A stretch of DNA of 64,000 nt. It comes from CAYJBH01 sp964369965 (GTDB lineage Bacteria > Bacillota > Clostridia > Oscillospirales > Ruminococcaceae). The DNA lies in assembly GCA_964369965.1 (NCBI GenBank), contig CAYJGF010000014.1:1-64000 (forward strand). Direction: 5' to 3'. The translations under genes and the position numbers were made by a program. Every line of letters begins with the position of its first letter. The stretch's first letter is position 1. The notes beneath the pieces were generated by a model, which searched no databases, was not told the DNA's origin, and saw nothing but the letters and a program-made list of their open reading frames with translations. This document shows positions 7,760-16,106 of this stretch, in pieces.

Positions 7760-9130
7760 CTACCCCTTTTTAACCACCGGGCCGTTCCGCGTGTCCTCCA
7801 CCGTGTAGCCGAGGGCTGTTATGCGTGCTCGTATATCATCTGCGAGGGCGAAATCCTTTGCCTTTTTTGCATCGGTGCGTTGAGCTACAAGTTCAATCAC
7901 CTCGGGCGGTATCTCGCTCTCCTCAAAGAATATGCCGAGAACGTCGCAAAGTTCGTTTAACGTGTCAAGTGCGCCCTGCAAACCTGCCTTGGAAAAGGAT
8001 TTAAAGGAGTTAATCTCCTTGATAAGCTCGAATATGACCGACAGCGCGTCGGCGGTGTTTAGGTCGTCGTCCAGGGCGGTCAAAAAGTCCTTTTTTGCGA
8101 GCTCACATGCCGCTGTTAGGGTCTCCCCCTCCTCTTTTGCGTGCTCGAGCTCGCGCTTTAACATATTAATGCAGTTCTCTATCCTCTCGAGGGCGGATAT
8201 GCTCTGCTCCATGACATCGTCACCGAACGAGAGCGGACTGCGATAGTGTGCCGACAGCATCAAAAAGCGGATTGCGGCATAACCGTACCGCTGTGAAACC
8301 TCACGCGCCGTGAAGAAGTTGCCGAGGCTTTTGCTCATCTTGTTGCCGCCCATGTTTAAAAAGCCGTTGTGCATAAAGTAGTTGGCAAACGGTTTTTCGT
8401 TGGCGCACTCGCTCTGTGCAATCTCGTTTTCATGATGAGGGAACACGAGGTCCACACCGCCACCGTGCAGGTCAAAGGTCTCGCCGAGATATTTTTTCGC
8501 CATGGCACTGCACTCGATGTGCCAACCGGGGCGACCCTCCCCAAAAGGTGCGCTATAACTCGGCTCGCCCGGTTTTGCGCCTTTCCAGAGGGCGAAGTCG
8601 GTCGGGTGCTCCTTGCGCTCGCCCGGATTGACGCGCGCGCCCTCCTCCAGTTCCTCCATCGGCATGTGGCAGAGCTTGCCGTACTCCTTAAACATCTTGG
8701 TTCTAAAATAGACGTCGCCGTCACTTTCGTAGGCATAGCCCTTTTCCATCAGCGTGGTTATAAGCTCTATCATCTCATCGATATGCTCCGTCGCGCGCGG
8801 TGTGTAGGTCGGTTCGAGACAGTTTAGACCACGGCGATCGACGATAAATTCCTTTTCATATCGTGCCGCAACCTCGGCAACGCTGACCCCCTCTTCCGCG
8901 GCCTTTTTTATCAGCTTATCGTCGATGTCGGTCACGTTCATTGCGTGCTCGACCACATTTCCGGTATACTCTAAATAGCGCCGTAACACATCATAGACTA
9001 TCAGCGGTCGTGAATTGCCGATATGGATGAAGTTATAGACGGTCGGACCGCAGACATATATGCGGTAGCGTCCCGACTCTATCGGGATAAACTCCTCTTT
9101 TTTGCGCGATAACGTGTTAAAAATTTTCAT
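7760..9130 (-). CDS. cysS: cysteinyl-tRNA synthetase
   Basis: Charges tRNA-Cys in the cytoplasm. The 456-residue class-I synthetase has the HIGH-type motif HIGN (36-39) and the zinc ligand Cys27 in VCGPTVYNF. Further zinc-site sequences are GWHIECSAMAKKYLG and FPHHENEIAQSE, and the KMSKS loop is GNKMSKSLGN. The C-terminal helical DALR-like domain is complete. Length matches the family. It sits 21 bp downstream of pgsA in the same run. Confidence 0.96.
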   Translation of the reverse strand: MKIFNTLSRKKEEFIPIESGRYRIYVCGPTVYNFIHIGNSRPLIVYDVLRRYLEYTGNVVEHAMNVTDIDDKLIKKAAEEGVSVAEVAARYEKEFIVDRRGLNCLEPTYTPRATEHIDEMIELITTLMEKGYAYESDGDVYFRTKMFKEYGKLCHMPMEELEEGARVNPGERKEHPTDFALWKGAKPGEPSYSAPFGEGRPGWHIECSAMAKKYLGETFDLHGGGVDLVFPHHENEIAQSECANEKPFANYFMHNGFLNMGGNKMSKSLGNFFTAREVSQRYGYAAIRFLMLSAHYRSPLSFGDDVMEQSISALERIENCINMLKRELEHAKEEGETLTAACELAKKDFLTALDDDLNTADALSVIFELIKEINSFKSFSKAGLQGALDTLNELCDVLGIFFEESEIPPEVIELVAQRTDAKKAKDFALADDIRARITALGYTVEDTRNGPVVKKG

Positions 9131-9151
9131 GAAAATGACATCCTTTATAAT

Positions 9152-9706
9152 CTACTCTTTGAGGTTTGCCCTGCCGGCGTATATATATTCTATGCCGGTC
9201 GCGACGGTCACTGCCGCCACCAGCCACATGAATGCGTCTATCATAACATGCGCAAACGGGAGCGGATAGCCCATCTGCTCGACACACAAAAATAACAGCC
9301 AGAGAAGTGTGACCACAATCTGCAACACCGTCTTAACCTTGCCGCCGAACTTCGCCGCGATGATATCCCCCTTGCCCGCCGAGATTGCTCGAAAGGAGGT
9401 GACTGCGAACTCACGGGAGAAAATCAGCGTCAAAACAATTGCATTTGTGTACCCCATATCCATCATATAGATGAAAGCCGCGCCGGTCAACAGCTTGTCC
9501 GCAACCGGGTCGAGGAACTTCCCGAGGTTGGTCACAAGACCGTTTTTGCGCGCGATATAGCCGTCTAAAAAGTCGGTGAAGGAGGCAAGCGCGTAGACTA
9601 TCAGCGCAAAAATGTAGTTGTTCGGTATACCGTTAAGCTCAAATAGAGCGACCAAAACCGGCACCAGTGCGATGCGAACGAGCGATAATTTGTTCGGTAA
9701 ATTCAT
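9152..9706 (-). CDS. pgsA: CDP-diacylglycerol-glycerol-3-phosphate 3-phosphatidyltransferase
   Basis: Membrane enzyme making phosphatidylglycerophosphate, the first step to phosphatidylglycerol and cardiolipin. The 184-residue protein shows the full CDP-alcohol phosphotransferase signature DGX2ARX8GX3DX3D, beginning DGYIARKNGL and ending KFLDPVADK. Several hydrophobic helices surround it, at the N terminus (RIALVPVLVALFEL) and the C terminus. AAAGGG precedes the ATG at 9706. It is 11 bp downstream of rimO; pgsA next to a radical-SAM methylthiotransferase and recX is common in Bacillota. Confidence 0.93.
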   Translation of the reverse strand: MNLPNKLSLVRIALVPVLVALFELNGIPNNYIFALIVYALASFTDFLDGYIARKNGLVTNLGKFLDPVADKLLTGAAFIYMMDMGYTNAIVLTLIFSREFAVTSFRAISAGKGDIIAAKFGGKVKTVLQIVVTLLWLLFLCVEQMGYPLPFAHVMIDAFMWLVAAVTVATGIEYIYAGRANLKE

Positions 9707-9717
9707 TTTATCCCTTT

Positions 9718-11037
9718 CTAATCGTCTAAAACTTCACCTATGAGATCGTACCCCTCGACACCCGTGATGTGCACCTCGTATCGCTCAAAAAGAGGTAGGT
9801 TTGCATCGACAAAAATCATGCTATCAACCTCCGGCGCTGAGTGGTCGTCACGCATTATCGTGCGACCTGTGTGCTCGCACACATCCTCCGCCCATGCGCC
9901 GACCATCTGACCGACACGTTTATTCAATTTTTGCTCCACCACATCATACTGCGCCTGCATGATAAGTTCACGACGGCGTTTTTTCTCCGCCGAGGGTATC
10001 TGCCCTTTCATGCCGGCAGCGGCGGTGCCCTCCTCTTTAGAATAGGCAAAACATCCGAGTTGAGCAAAGTGCCCCTCCCCTACAAACGCCAAAAGCTCCT
10101 CTATATCGCCCTGTGTCTCACCGGGGAAGCCGACCAAAACGGTGGTGCGGATAACGATGTCCGGCATTGCCTTTTTAAGCATTGTAATCGCATTTTTGAT
10201 CGTCTCACTGCCACCGCGGCGGTTCATCGCACGCAAAACATTGTCGCTGATATGCTGTATTGGCATGTCAATGTAACGTGCTACCTTGGGCAGGTGTGCC
10301 ATGGTGTCCACGAGCACGCTGTCGATATTTTCGGGGTAGGCGTACATAATCCTAATGCAGTCGATGCCGTCGATGTCATGTAGGGCACGCAATAGCTCCG
10401 GGAGTTCACTTTTGCCGGAAATTTCTTTTCGGAACGCTGTGGTATCCTGTGCAACCAATATAATCTCTCGCGTACCCGATTCGGCGAGTCTGCTCACCTC
10501 TTGGGTTATGCTGTCTGTGTCGCGAGAGCGCTGTTTTCCACGTATAAAAGGTATCGCGCAGTAGCTACATCGGTTGTTGCACCCGTCCGCAATCTTCACG
10601 TATGCAAAGTGTGGGGGGGAGAGTATCACGCGCTCGCCGCTCTCCGACATCTCCTCGATGGGGGCGTGAAAATACTTTTCATCGCTTTTGTAAATGTTGT
10701 CGACAATATCAGCGATGTCGGCGTTTCGACCCGGCGTTATCACCGCGTCCACCTCCGGCAGTTGCTCTAAAATCTCCTTGCCATAACGCTCGGCAAGACA
10801 TCCGGTGACCACGATTTTAAGGTTTGGATTGTGTTCTCGCTCACGCGCAAGTTGCAGTATATGCTCTATACCCTCCTGTTTTGCGTCGGCGATAAAGGCA
10901 CAGGTGTTGACAATGGCAACATCCGCCAAGAAAAGCTCCGCGGATAGTGTGTGCCCGCGCACAAGCAGGTGACCGAGCATCCGTTCGGCATCGACGGTAT
11001 TTTTTGAACAGCCAAGCGGCACTAATGCGATGTTCAT
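9718..11037 (-). CDS. rimO: ribosomal protein uS12 methylthiotransferase RimO
   Basis: Adds a methylthio group to the conserved Asp of ribosomal protein S12. The 439-residue product has the MTTase N-terminal domain with PLGCSKNTVDAERMLG, VNTCAFI and VTGCLAERYG. The radical-SAM cluster is CNNRCSYC, followed by IPFIRGKQRSR and a C-terminal TRAM domain. PLGCSKNxVD is the RimO hallmark that distinguishes it from mtaB at 99-1451. GAGGGAG lies 11 bp before the ATG. Confidence 0.94.
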   Translation of the reverse strand: MNIALVPLGCSKNTVDAERMLGHLLVRGHTLSAELFLADVAIVNTCAFIADAKQEGIEHILQLAREREHNPNLKIVVTGCLAERYGKEILEQLPEVDAVITPGRNADIADIVDNIYKSDEKYFHAPIEEMSESGERVILSPPHFAYVKIADGCNNRCSYCAIPFIRGKQRSRDTDSITQEVSRLAESGTREIILVAQDTTAFRKEISGKSELPELLRALHDIDGIDCIRIMYAYPENIDSVLVDTMAHLPKVARYIDMPIQHISDNVLRAMNRRGGSETIKNAITMLKKAMPDIVIRTTVLVGFPGETQGDIEELLAFVGEGHFAQLGCFAYSKEEGTAAAGMKGQIPSAEKKRRRELIMQAQYDVVEQKLNKRVGQMVGAWAEDVCEHTGRTIMRDDHSAPEVDSMIFVDANLPLFERYEVHITGVEGYDLIGEVLDD

Positions 11038-11073
11038 CTGTTTGTACTCCCTCTTTTTTTTAGTATCGAGAAA

Positions 11074-11517
11074 CTATATCGTCTCATGGTCAAAATGCAG
11101 CTCCAACGCCCTTTTTATATTCCCTACCGAAAAGCCTTTGCGCTGTAGTGACAAAAAAACCTTTTGTCGCTCCCCTGCGGCAAGTCGTGTGCGATAGGTG
11201 TTATGCAGCAGATGTTCGATAGCGTGAGGCTCATCAATCTCGTCGAGACAAAGCTCTATAATTTCACGGTCTATCCCTGCCGTTCGCAGGCGGTCGGCGG
11301 CATCACGGCGCGATTTGTGGACGCGGTTATAGCTCTCGGCACGCAAACGAGCAATCTTTTCGTCGTCGATATAACCCTCGTCGCACAGTCGGTCGGCAAC
11401 CTCTACGGCGACTTCCCTCTCAAAATGTCGACATAGCTTTTCAATCATTTCATATCGGGTGTGGTCACGACGAGCAAGTATCGCAAACGCCTTTGACCTC
11501 GCCTTTTGGGTGCTCAC
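11074..11517 (-). CDS. recX: RecX family regulator of RecA
   Basis: A 147-residue helical protein of three-helix repeats typical of RecX, which inhibits RecA filaments. Diagnostic stretches are KAFAILARRDHTRYEMIEKL, CDEGYIDDEKIA and KVFLSLQRKGFSVGNIKRAL. The start is GTG at 11517, directly after the TAG of the preceding coiled-coil gene, which implies translational coupling. No recA is in the window. Confidence 0.85.
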   Translation of the reverse strand: MSTQKARSKAFAILARRDHTRYEMIEKLCRHFEREVAVEVADRLCDEGYIDDEKIARLRAESYNRVHKSRRDAADRLRTAGIDREIIELCLDEIDEPHAIEHLLHNTYRTRLAAGERQKVFLSLQRKGFSVGNIKRALELHFDHETI

Positions 11518-11970
11518 CTATCTGCCCTTTCTCTTGCGTAGGGTGGTGCGGATGGTGCGCAGTTCCGCCGAGCTTTTCGCCATCTGATCTTCAAGGTCCT
11601 TGAGGATTTTATCGCAGTAGTTCTCGGTCGAGTTTTTCATATCCCTCGCCTGAACGTTGGCGGCGTGCAAAATTTCCGCCGCGCGTTTAGAGGCGTCTTT
11701 AACCACCTGCTCCTGATTAACGAGCGATGCCGCCTTTGCCTCGGCAGTGCGTATAAGCCCCTCCCCCTCCTTTTTCGCGATCTCGATGATGTCTTTGCGA
11801 TCGTTAACGATGGTTTTCGCCTGACGAATTTCCGCCGGCATGTTGAGTCTAACGTCGTTTATATACTCGTGCAAAAGGTCAACGTCTACCATGCGTTTTT
11901 TTGAAAGAGGGACGGCAATGGTATCCTCCAGCGTCTCGTCAATGAGGTCTAAAATGTCATCGATATTCAT
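11518..11970 (-). CDS. conserved coiled-coil protein (ATP-synthase-B/DivIVA-like composition)
   Basis: A 150-residue, mostly helical, charged protein with no signal peptide and no membrane helix. It opens with MNIDDILDLIDETLEDTI and continues in a long coiled coil rich in Ala, Lys and Glu (AKKEGEGLIRTAEAKAAS, EQVVKDASKRAAEILHAAN). The basic tail ends LRKRKGR. Similar small proteins next to coaD are common in Clostridia and are often loosely called ATPase subunits; the function is not established. It ends directly before the recX GTG. A good AAGGA ribosome-binding site precedes the ATG. Confidence 0.7.
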   Translation of the reverse strand: MNIDDILDLIDETLEDTIAVPLSKKRMVDVDLLHEYINDVRLNMPAEIRQAKTIVNDRKDIIEIAKKEGEGLIRTAEAKAASLVNQEQVVKDASKRAAEILHAANVQARDMKNSTENYCDKILKDLEDQMAKSSAELRTIRTTLRKRKGR

Positions 11971-11998
11971 AATATTCCTTTCCTTTTGTGACGTATAC

Positions 11999-12484
11999 CT
12001 ATCTTTTATCTCGCATAATTCTAATAATATCGTCCTCTATCTGTTTTGGGACAAAGTCGGTTATTTCCCTGCCCAATTCCACAAGTTGGCGCACGATACT
12101 GGAGGACAAAAACATAAACTCCGCGCTCGTAGTCATAAAAAATGTCTCGGTATCCGGCATGAGTTTTTTGTTGACCAGCGCCATCTGAAACTCATACTCA
12201 TAGTCTGACATTGCGCGAAGCCCTTTTATAAGTACCTTTGAACCGCGGTCGGCGGCATATTCCACCAACAGACCGTCATGGCTGTCCACCCAAACATTCG
12301 GCAGGTGCTGTACACTGCGTTTGATAAAGTCGAAACGCTCCTCAACGGTGAAACAGGGATTTTTCTCCGGATGTTTGAGGATAAGCACCACCACCTCGTC
12401 AAAAATTTCCGCCGAACGCTTGACAATATCGAGGTGACCGCTGGTAAAAGGGTCAAAACTGCCGGGACAGATTGCTAAAGCCAT
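11999..12484 (-). CDS. coaD: phosphopantetheine adenylyltransferase
   Basis: Fourth step of coenzyme A synthesis, transferring AMP to 4'-phosphopantetheine. The 161-residue product carries CPGSFDPFTSGHLDIV with the nucleotidyltransferase GHLD (T/HxGH-type) motif. Later segments are DYEYEFQMALVNKKL and the SSSIVRQL motif near the C terminus. The ATG at 12484 is chosen over the in-frame GTG two codons upstream because GGGAG stands eight bases before it. rsmD-coaD neighbours are usual in Bacillota. Confidence 0.94.
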   Translation of the reverse strand: MALAICPGSFDPFTSGHLDIVKRSAEIFDEVVVLILKHPEKNPCFTVEERFDFIKRSVQHLPNVWVDSHDGLLVEYAADRGSKVLIKGLRAMSDYEYEFQMALVNKKLMPDTETFFMTTSAEFMFLSSSIVRQLVELGREITDFVPKQIEDDIIRIMRDKR

Positions 12485-12528
12485 ACACACACTCCCATCG
12501 TATTCGTTAAAACTAAAGTATTAATTCA

Positions 12529-13077
12529 TTATATGTTGCTATATTTAGAGACATACACCGCGCCGTAGCGGTAGTATTTTTCAAAGTGAAGTCCGAGGAG
12601 GTCGCCGTCCACAATGTCGGTGGACTCTATCATGACAATGCCGCCCGAGTTCATCATGGTGGGCAGGATGGGCAGGATACCCATAAGCCGCTCGTTGCCG
12701 TAGGGTGGATCAAAAAACACAATGTCGAACTTTTCCTCCGCCTCAAAACCGCGTCGGGCAAAATCGGCGGCGTCCATGTGTTTGATGACGGCACGCTCTG
12801 AAAAGCCGACCTTTTCAAGGTTTTCTTTAAGGGTTTTTATCGCTTCTTTATCCTTTTCCACAAAGGTGCAGGACTTGGCACCGCGCGAGAGTGCCTCTAT
12901 ACCAAGGGCGCCACTGCCGGCAAAAAGGTCGAGACAGCGCGCCCCGTCAAGGTCGAACTGAATGGCGGAAAAAATCCCCTCCCGCACGCGCGCGAGCGTC
13001 GGCCGCGCACTGGGCGGGAGCTTGACCTCCACCCCACGCGCCGTGCCGCTGATTATCTTGACCATACCTCTTGCCAT
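12529..13077 (-). CDS. rsmD: 16S rRNA (guanine966-N2)-methyltransferase
   Basis: Class-I SAM methyltransferase of 182 residues. The N-terminal KIISGTARG and RPTLARVREGIFSAI segments are typical of RsmD. The SAM-binding motif is DLFAGSGALGIEALSRGA and the catalytic DPPY-type motif is VFFDPPYG. The ATG at 13077 follows CGAGG; an internal ATG four codons later is possible. It is directly upstream of coaD, as in many Bacillota. The HicBA pair is wedged between it and gyrA. Confidence 0.92.
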   Translation of the reverse strand: MARGMVKIISGTARGVEVKLPPSARPTLARVREGIFSAIQFDLDGARCLDLFAGSGALGIEALSRGAKSCTFVEKDKEAIKTLKENLEKVGFSERAVIKHMDAADFARRGFEAEEKFDIVFFDPPYGNERLMGILPILPTMMNSGGIVMIESTDIVDGDLLGLHFEKYYRYGAVYVSKYSNI

Positions 13078-13089
13078 GTTACCTCGTTA

Positions 13090-13284
13090 TTAAAATTTGT
13101 GAACTATGCCGGATTGTTTTAGGATTGCGTTTGCGGTATGTCGAGATTTTATTCTTGTGTCAACAGTTATTCTGCGATTGTTGATAGGGCTAAACCATAT
13201 ATCATGGTCACCCTTTCCCCGTCGAACAAAATAACAACCGTTTTCCTTTAGAATTTTTCGGATTAATTTTTCATATTCAGCCAT
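13090..13284 (-). CDS. hicA: HicA-type mRNA interferase toxin
   Basis: A 64-residue double-stranded-RNA-binding-fold toxin of the HicA family. It has the helix KLIRKILKENGCYFVRRGKG and then DHDIWFSP, with the catalytic His in GDHDIW, followed by a strand (RRITVDTRI) and the C-terminal helix (TANAILKQSGI). The ATG at 13284 overlaps the end of hicB by 8 bp. An upstream start lies inside hicB and is unlikely. The antitoxin gene comes first here, the reverse of the classic E. coli hicAB order. Confidence 0.8.
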   Translation of the reverse strand: MAEYEKLIRKILKENGCYFVRRGKGDHDIWFSPINNRRITVDTRIKSRHTANAILKQSGIVHKF

Positions 13285-13501
13285 TGACCACAATTCTTTC
13301 CTGCCGTTTTGACACAATTGTAAGGTCTAACTGGTTTTGACCGCATTGGTTAAGCTCCAAGAGCTCCGGTACAGCATATTTCACCCTCTCAACAAGTCCG
13401 TCAAATGAGCCGGATTCCATTACAAGACCGGGCACATCGTCGCTGGTCGCAATCCAAACCGCCGCATGGCTATCCCAGTTCATATCTATGGTGTAGTTCA
13501 T
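13277..13501 (-). CDS. hicB: HicB/DUF1902-like antitoxin
   Basis: A 74-residue protein with the partial RNase-H-like fold of HicB/DUF1902 antitoxins. It starts MNYTIDMNWDSHAAVWIATS, followed by DDVPGLVMESGSFDGLVERV and PELLELN. It lacks an added DNA-binding domain, so autoregulation by this protein alone is doubtful. GAGAGGAG precedes the ATG at 13501. It lies 33 bp downstream of gyrA and overlaps hicA by 8 bp. Confidence 0.78.
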   Translation of the reverse strand: MNYTIDMNWDSHAAVWIATSDDVPGLVMESGSFDGLVERVKYAVPELLELNQCGQNQLDLTIVSKRQERIVVNG

Positions 13502-13534
13502 TTTATCTCCTCTCAAAAAATATATGAAAGAATA

Positions 13535-16060
13535 TTACTCCTCATCCTCTATGATCTCGTCAACCTCCTCAATCTCCTCCACGGCGTTGACATCCTCTAT
13601 ATCCTCCGGCAGTACCTCGTCCGGTACAGCAAGGTTTTCACTGTCCTCACTGCGCTCGGTTCGAACGACGGTGACCACCTTGTCACCCTCGCCAAGGCGC
13701 ATGACACGAACACCTCCGCCGTATCTGCTTTGACAGGTAATATCGGCGACGTGCATCCTTATGATAATACCGCTCTCGCTAATCATGATAACGTCGTCCT
13801 CCTCGCCGACCGACATTATGCCGGCAACGAGGTCACGGTTGTAGTTCTTGATTCCCTTGCCGCCGCGTCGGGTGAGGCGATAGCTGTCAAAGTTGCTGCG
13901 GCGACCTTTTCCGCCCTCGGTGACGGTCAAAAGGGTCTCCCCCTCTTTTATTGCGGTCACGCCGACCACGCTGTCACCCTCACCAAGGCGCAGGGCGCGA
14001 ACACCCCTTGCTATACGACCGACACTGCGCGCGTCGCTCTCGACAAATCGCACCGCCATGCCGTTGTGGGTGCAGACCAGCAATTGATCCTCACCGCTCG
14101 TTATGTTGGCAAAGGCAAGGCGATCCCCCTCGTCCAGTGTTATGGCGCGCAGACCGTTTTTGCGAATATTGCTGTAATGTGCCATCGGGGTGCGCTTGAT
14201 GATGCCTTTCGCCGTCACCATGGTCATAAAGCCCTCACCTTGTGAGTCACGGCTGACCGGCAACATCGCTGAGATCTTCTCGTCACCCTCCAGCGGCAGT
14301 ATGTTGACAATGTTGGTGCCACGCGCATTTCTCGAACTCTCCGGCACCTGATAGCCCTTTATCCGATGGACGACACCACGGTCGGTGATAAACAAAATAT
14401 AGTCGTGCGAGCCGGCGATAAACATCTCCTGCACAAAATCCTCGTCCCGACGTGACATGCCGGAGACACCGCGTCCACCGCGTTTTTGGTGCTCAAAGAT
14501 GTCGATTGCCTGACGTTTGATGTAGCCGAAATGGGTGTAGGTGAAAAGTCCATCCTCCACCGGTATAAGATCTTCGATATCCAGCTCGCCGGAAATTGCT
14601 GCAATCTCGGTGCGTCGCGCGTCCTTATAGTGACGGCGAATTTCACTTAGCTCTTCCTTTATAATGGCGACCACGCGATGGTCGTTGGCGAGAATATCCT
14701 CATAGTCCTCGATTTTCAGCTTGATTTCATTCAGTTCCGACTCAATCTTCTCACGCTCGAGACCTGCAAGCTGACCTATCTGCATTGCAACTATAGCGCT
14801 TGCCTGAATGTCGTCGATGCCGAACCGCTCCGATAAACGCTCCTTTATCTCGTTGCGCGTCTTGCTGGTGCGGCTTATCTTGATGACCTCGTCGATATTG
14901 TCCTGCGCTATTTTCAGACCCTCTAAAATATGCGCGCGCTCCTTTGCCTTGCGCAGTTCGTAGGTGGTGCGACGCACTATTATATCACGTTGGAAGTTGA
15001 GATACTCGCGAAGCATGTCGTGCAGATTCATAACCTTGGGCACACCGTCCGACAAAGCGAGCATGATGACACCTACCGTATCCTGCAACTGGGTGAAGCG
15101 GTAGAGTTGATTTAACACAAGTTGCGGATTGACGTCGCGTTTAAGCTCGATTACAACGCGCATACCCTCACGGCTGGACTCGTCCCAAAGGTCGGCGATG
15201 CCGTCAATCCTCTTGTCCTTGACAAGGTCGGCGATGGCAATCTGCAACTTCGCCTTGTTGACCATGTAGGGAATTTCGGTGATGATTATATTGGATTTGC
15301 CGTTTTTAAGCTCCTCAATGACCGTCCTGCCGCGCAGGATTATCTTGCCGCGACCGGTGGCGTATGCCGAGCGGATACCGCTGCGACCCATTATCATGCC
15401 GCCGGTGGGGAAGTCGGGACCCTGTATGTACTCCATCAATTCGGCGAGTTCCGCATCGTCATTCTCTAACAAAAACAGTGCGCCGTCGATGACCTCACCC
15501 ATGTTGTGAGGTGGAATGTTGGTCGCCATACCGACAGCGATACCGGTGGAACCGTTGGCGAGCAGGTTAGGTGTCCTCGCCGGAAGAACGGTCGGCTCCT
15601 TGGTGGTGTCGTTGTAGTTGAGGGTGTAGTCCACCGTCTCTTTCTCTAAATCCTGTAGTAGGTGGTCCGCCGCGCGCGACATTCTCGCCTCGGTATAACG
15701 ATAGGCTGCAGGGGGGTCACCGTCGATGGAACCGAAGTTACCCTGACCCTCGATAAGAGGATAGCGGAGTGAAAAGTCCTGCGCCATACGAACGAGAGCG
15801 TCATAGACCGAGCTGTCACCGTGAGGATGGTATGAACCGAGCACAGCTCCGACCGTCTCCGCCGCCTTGCGGAAAGGCTTGGAATGCTCGAGACCTTTCT
15901 CCCACATGGTATAGAGAATACGTCGGTGCACCGGCTTGAGACCGTCACGCACGTCCGGCAGGGCACGAGAGACAATGACCGACATGGAGTAGTCGATAAA
16001 GGACTTCTCCATCTCCTTTTCAATGTCGCGGACTATAATTTTTGTTCTGTTATCTTCCAT
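13535..16060 (-). CDS. gyrA: DNA gyrase subunit A
   Basis: Breakage-reunion subunit of DNA gyrase, 841 residues, introducing negative supercoils with GyrB. The catalytic Tyr is Tyr122 in YRYTEARMS. The quinolone region reads HPHGDSSVYD with Ser83 and Asp87, the residues usual in quinolone-sensitive enzymes by E. coli numbering. The C-terminal half is the six-bladed beta-pinwheel with repeated GV/R-rich blades, including a GyrA-box-like QKRGGRG. It ends in an acidic tail rich in Glu and Asp. It follows gyrB by 46 bp. Confidence 0.97.
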   Translation of the reverse strand: MEDNRTKIIVRDIEKEMEKSFIDYSMSVIVSRALPDVRDGLKPVHRRILYTMWEKGLEHSKPFRKAAETVGAVLGSYHPHGDSSVYDALVRMAQDFSLRYPLIEGQGNFGSIDGDPPAAYRYTEARMSRAADHLLQDLEKETVDYTLNYNDTTKEPTVLPARTPNLLANGSTGIAVGMATNIPPHNMGEVIDGALFLLENDDAELAELMEYIQGPDFPTGGMIMGRSGIRSAYATGRGKIILRGRTVIEELKNGKSNIIITEIPYMVNKAKLQIAIADLVKDKRIDGIADLWDESSREGMRVVIELKRDVNPQLVLNQLYRFTQLQDTVGVIMLALSDGVPKVMNLHDMLREYLNFQRDIIVRRTTYELRKAKERAHILEGLKIAQDNIDEVIKISRTSKTRNEIKERLSERFGIDDIQASAIVAMQIGQLAGLEREKIESELNEIKLKIEDYEDILANDHRVVAIIKEELSEIRRHYKDARRTEIAAISGELDIEDLIPVEDGLFTYTHFGYIKRQAIDIFEHQKRGGRGVSGMSRRDEDFVQEMFIAGSHDYILFITDRGVVHRIKGYQVPESSRNARGTNIVNILPLEGDEKISAMLPVSRDSQGEGFMTMVTAKGIIKRTPMAHYSNIRKNGLRAITLDEGDRLAFANITSGEDQLLVCTHNGMAVRFVESDARSVGRIARGVRALRLGEGDSVVGVTAIKEGETLLTVTEGGKGRRSNFDSYRLTRRGGKGIKNYNRDLVAGIMSVGEEDDVIMISESGIIIRMHVADITCQSRYGGGVRVMRLGEGDKVVTVVRTERSEDSENLAVPDEVLPEDIEDVNAVEEIEEVDEIIEDEE

Positions 16061-16106
16061 TATTATGATGTTCCCTTTTTTTTATTATAGCTTAAGGATG
16101 TGATAT

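Noticed and set aside
12485..12490. GTG start two codons before the coaD ATG
   Set aside because: GGGAG is correctly spaced for the ATG at 12484, and the family starts close to that residue.
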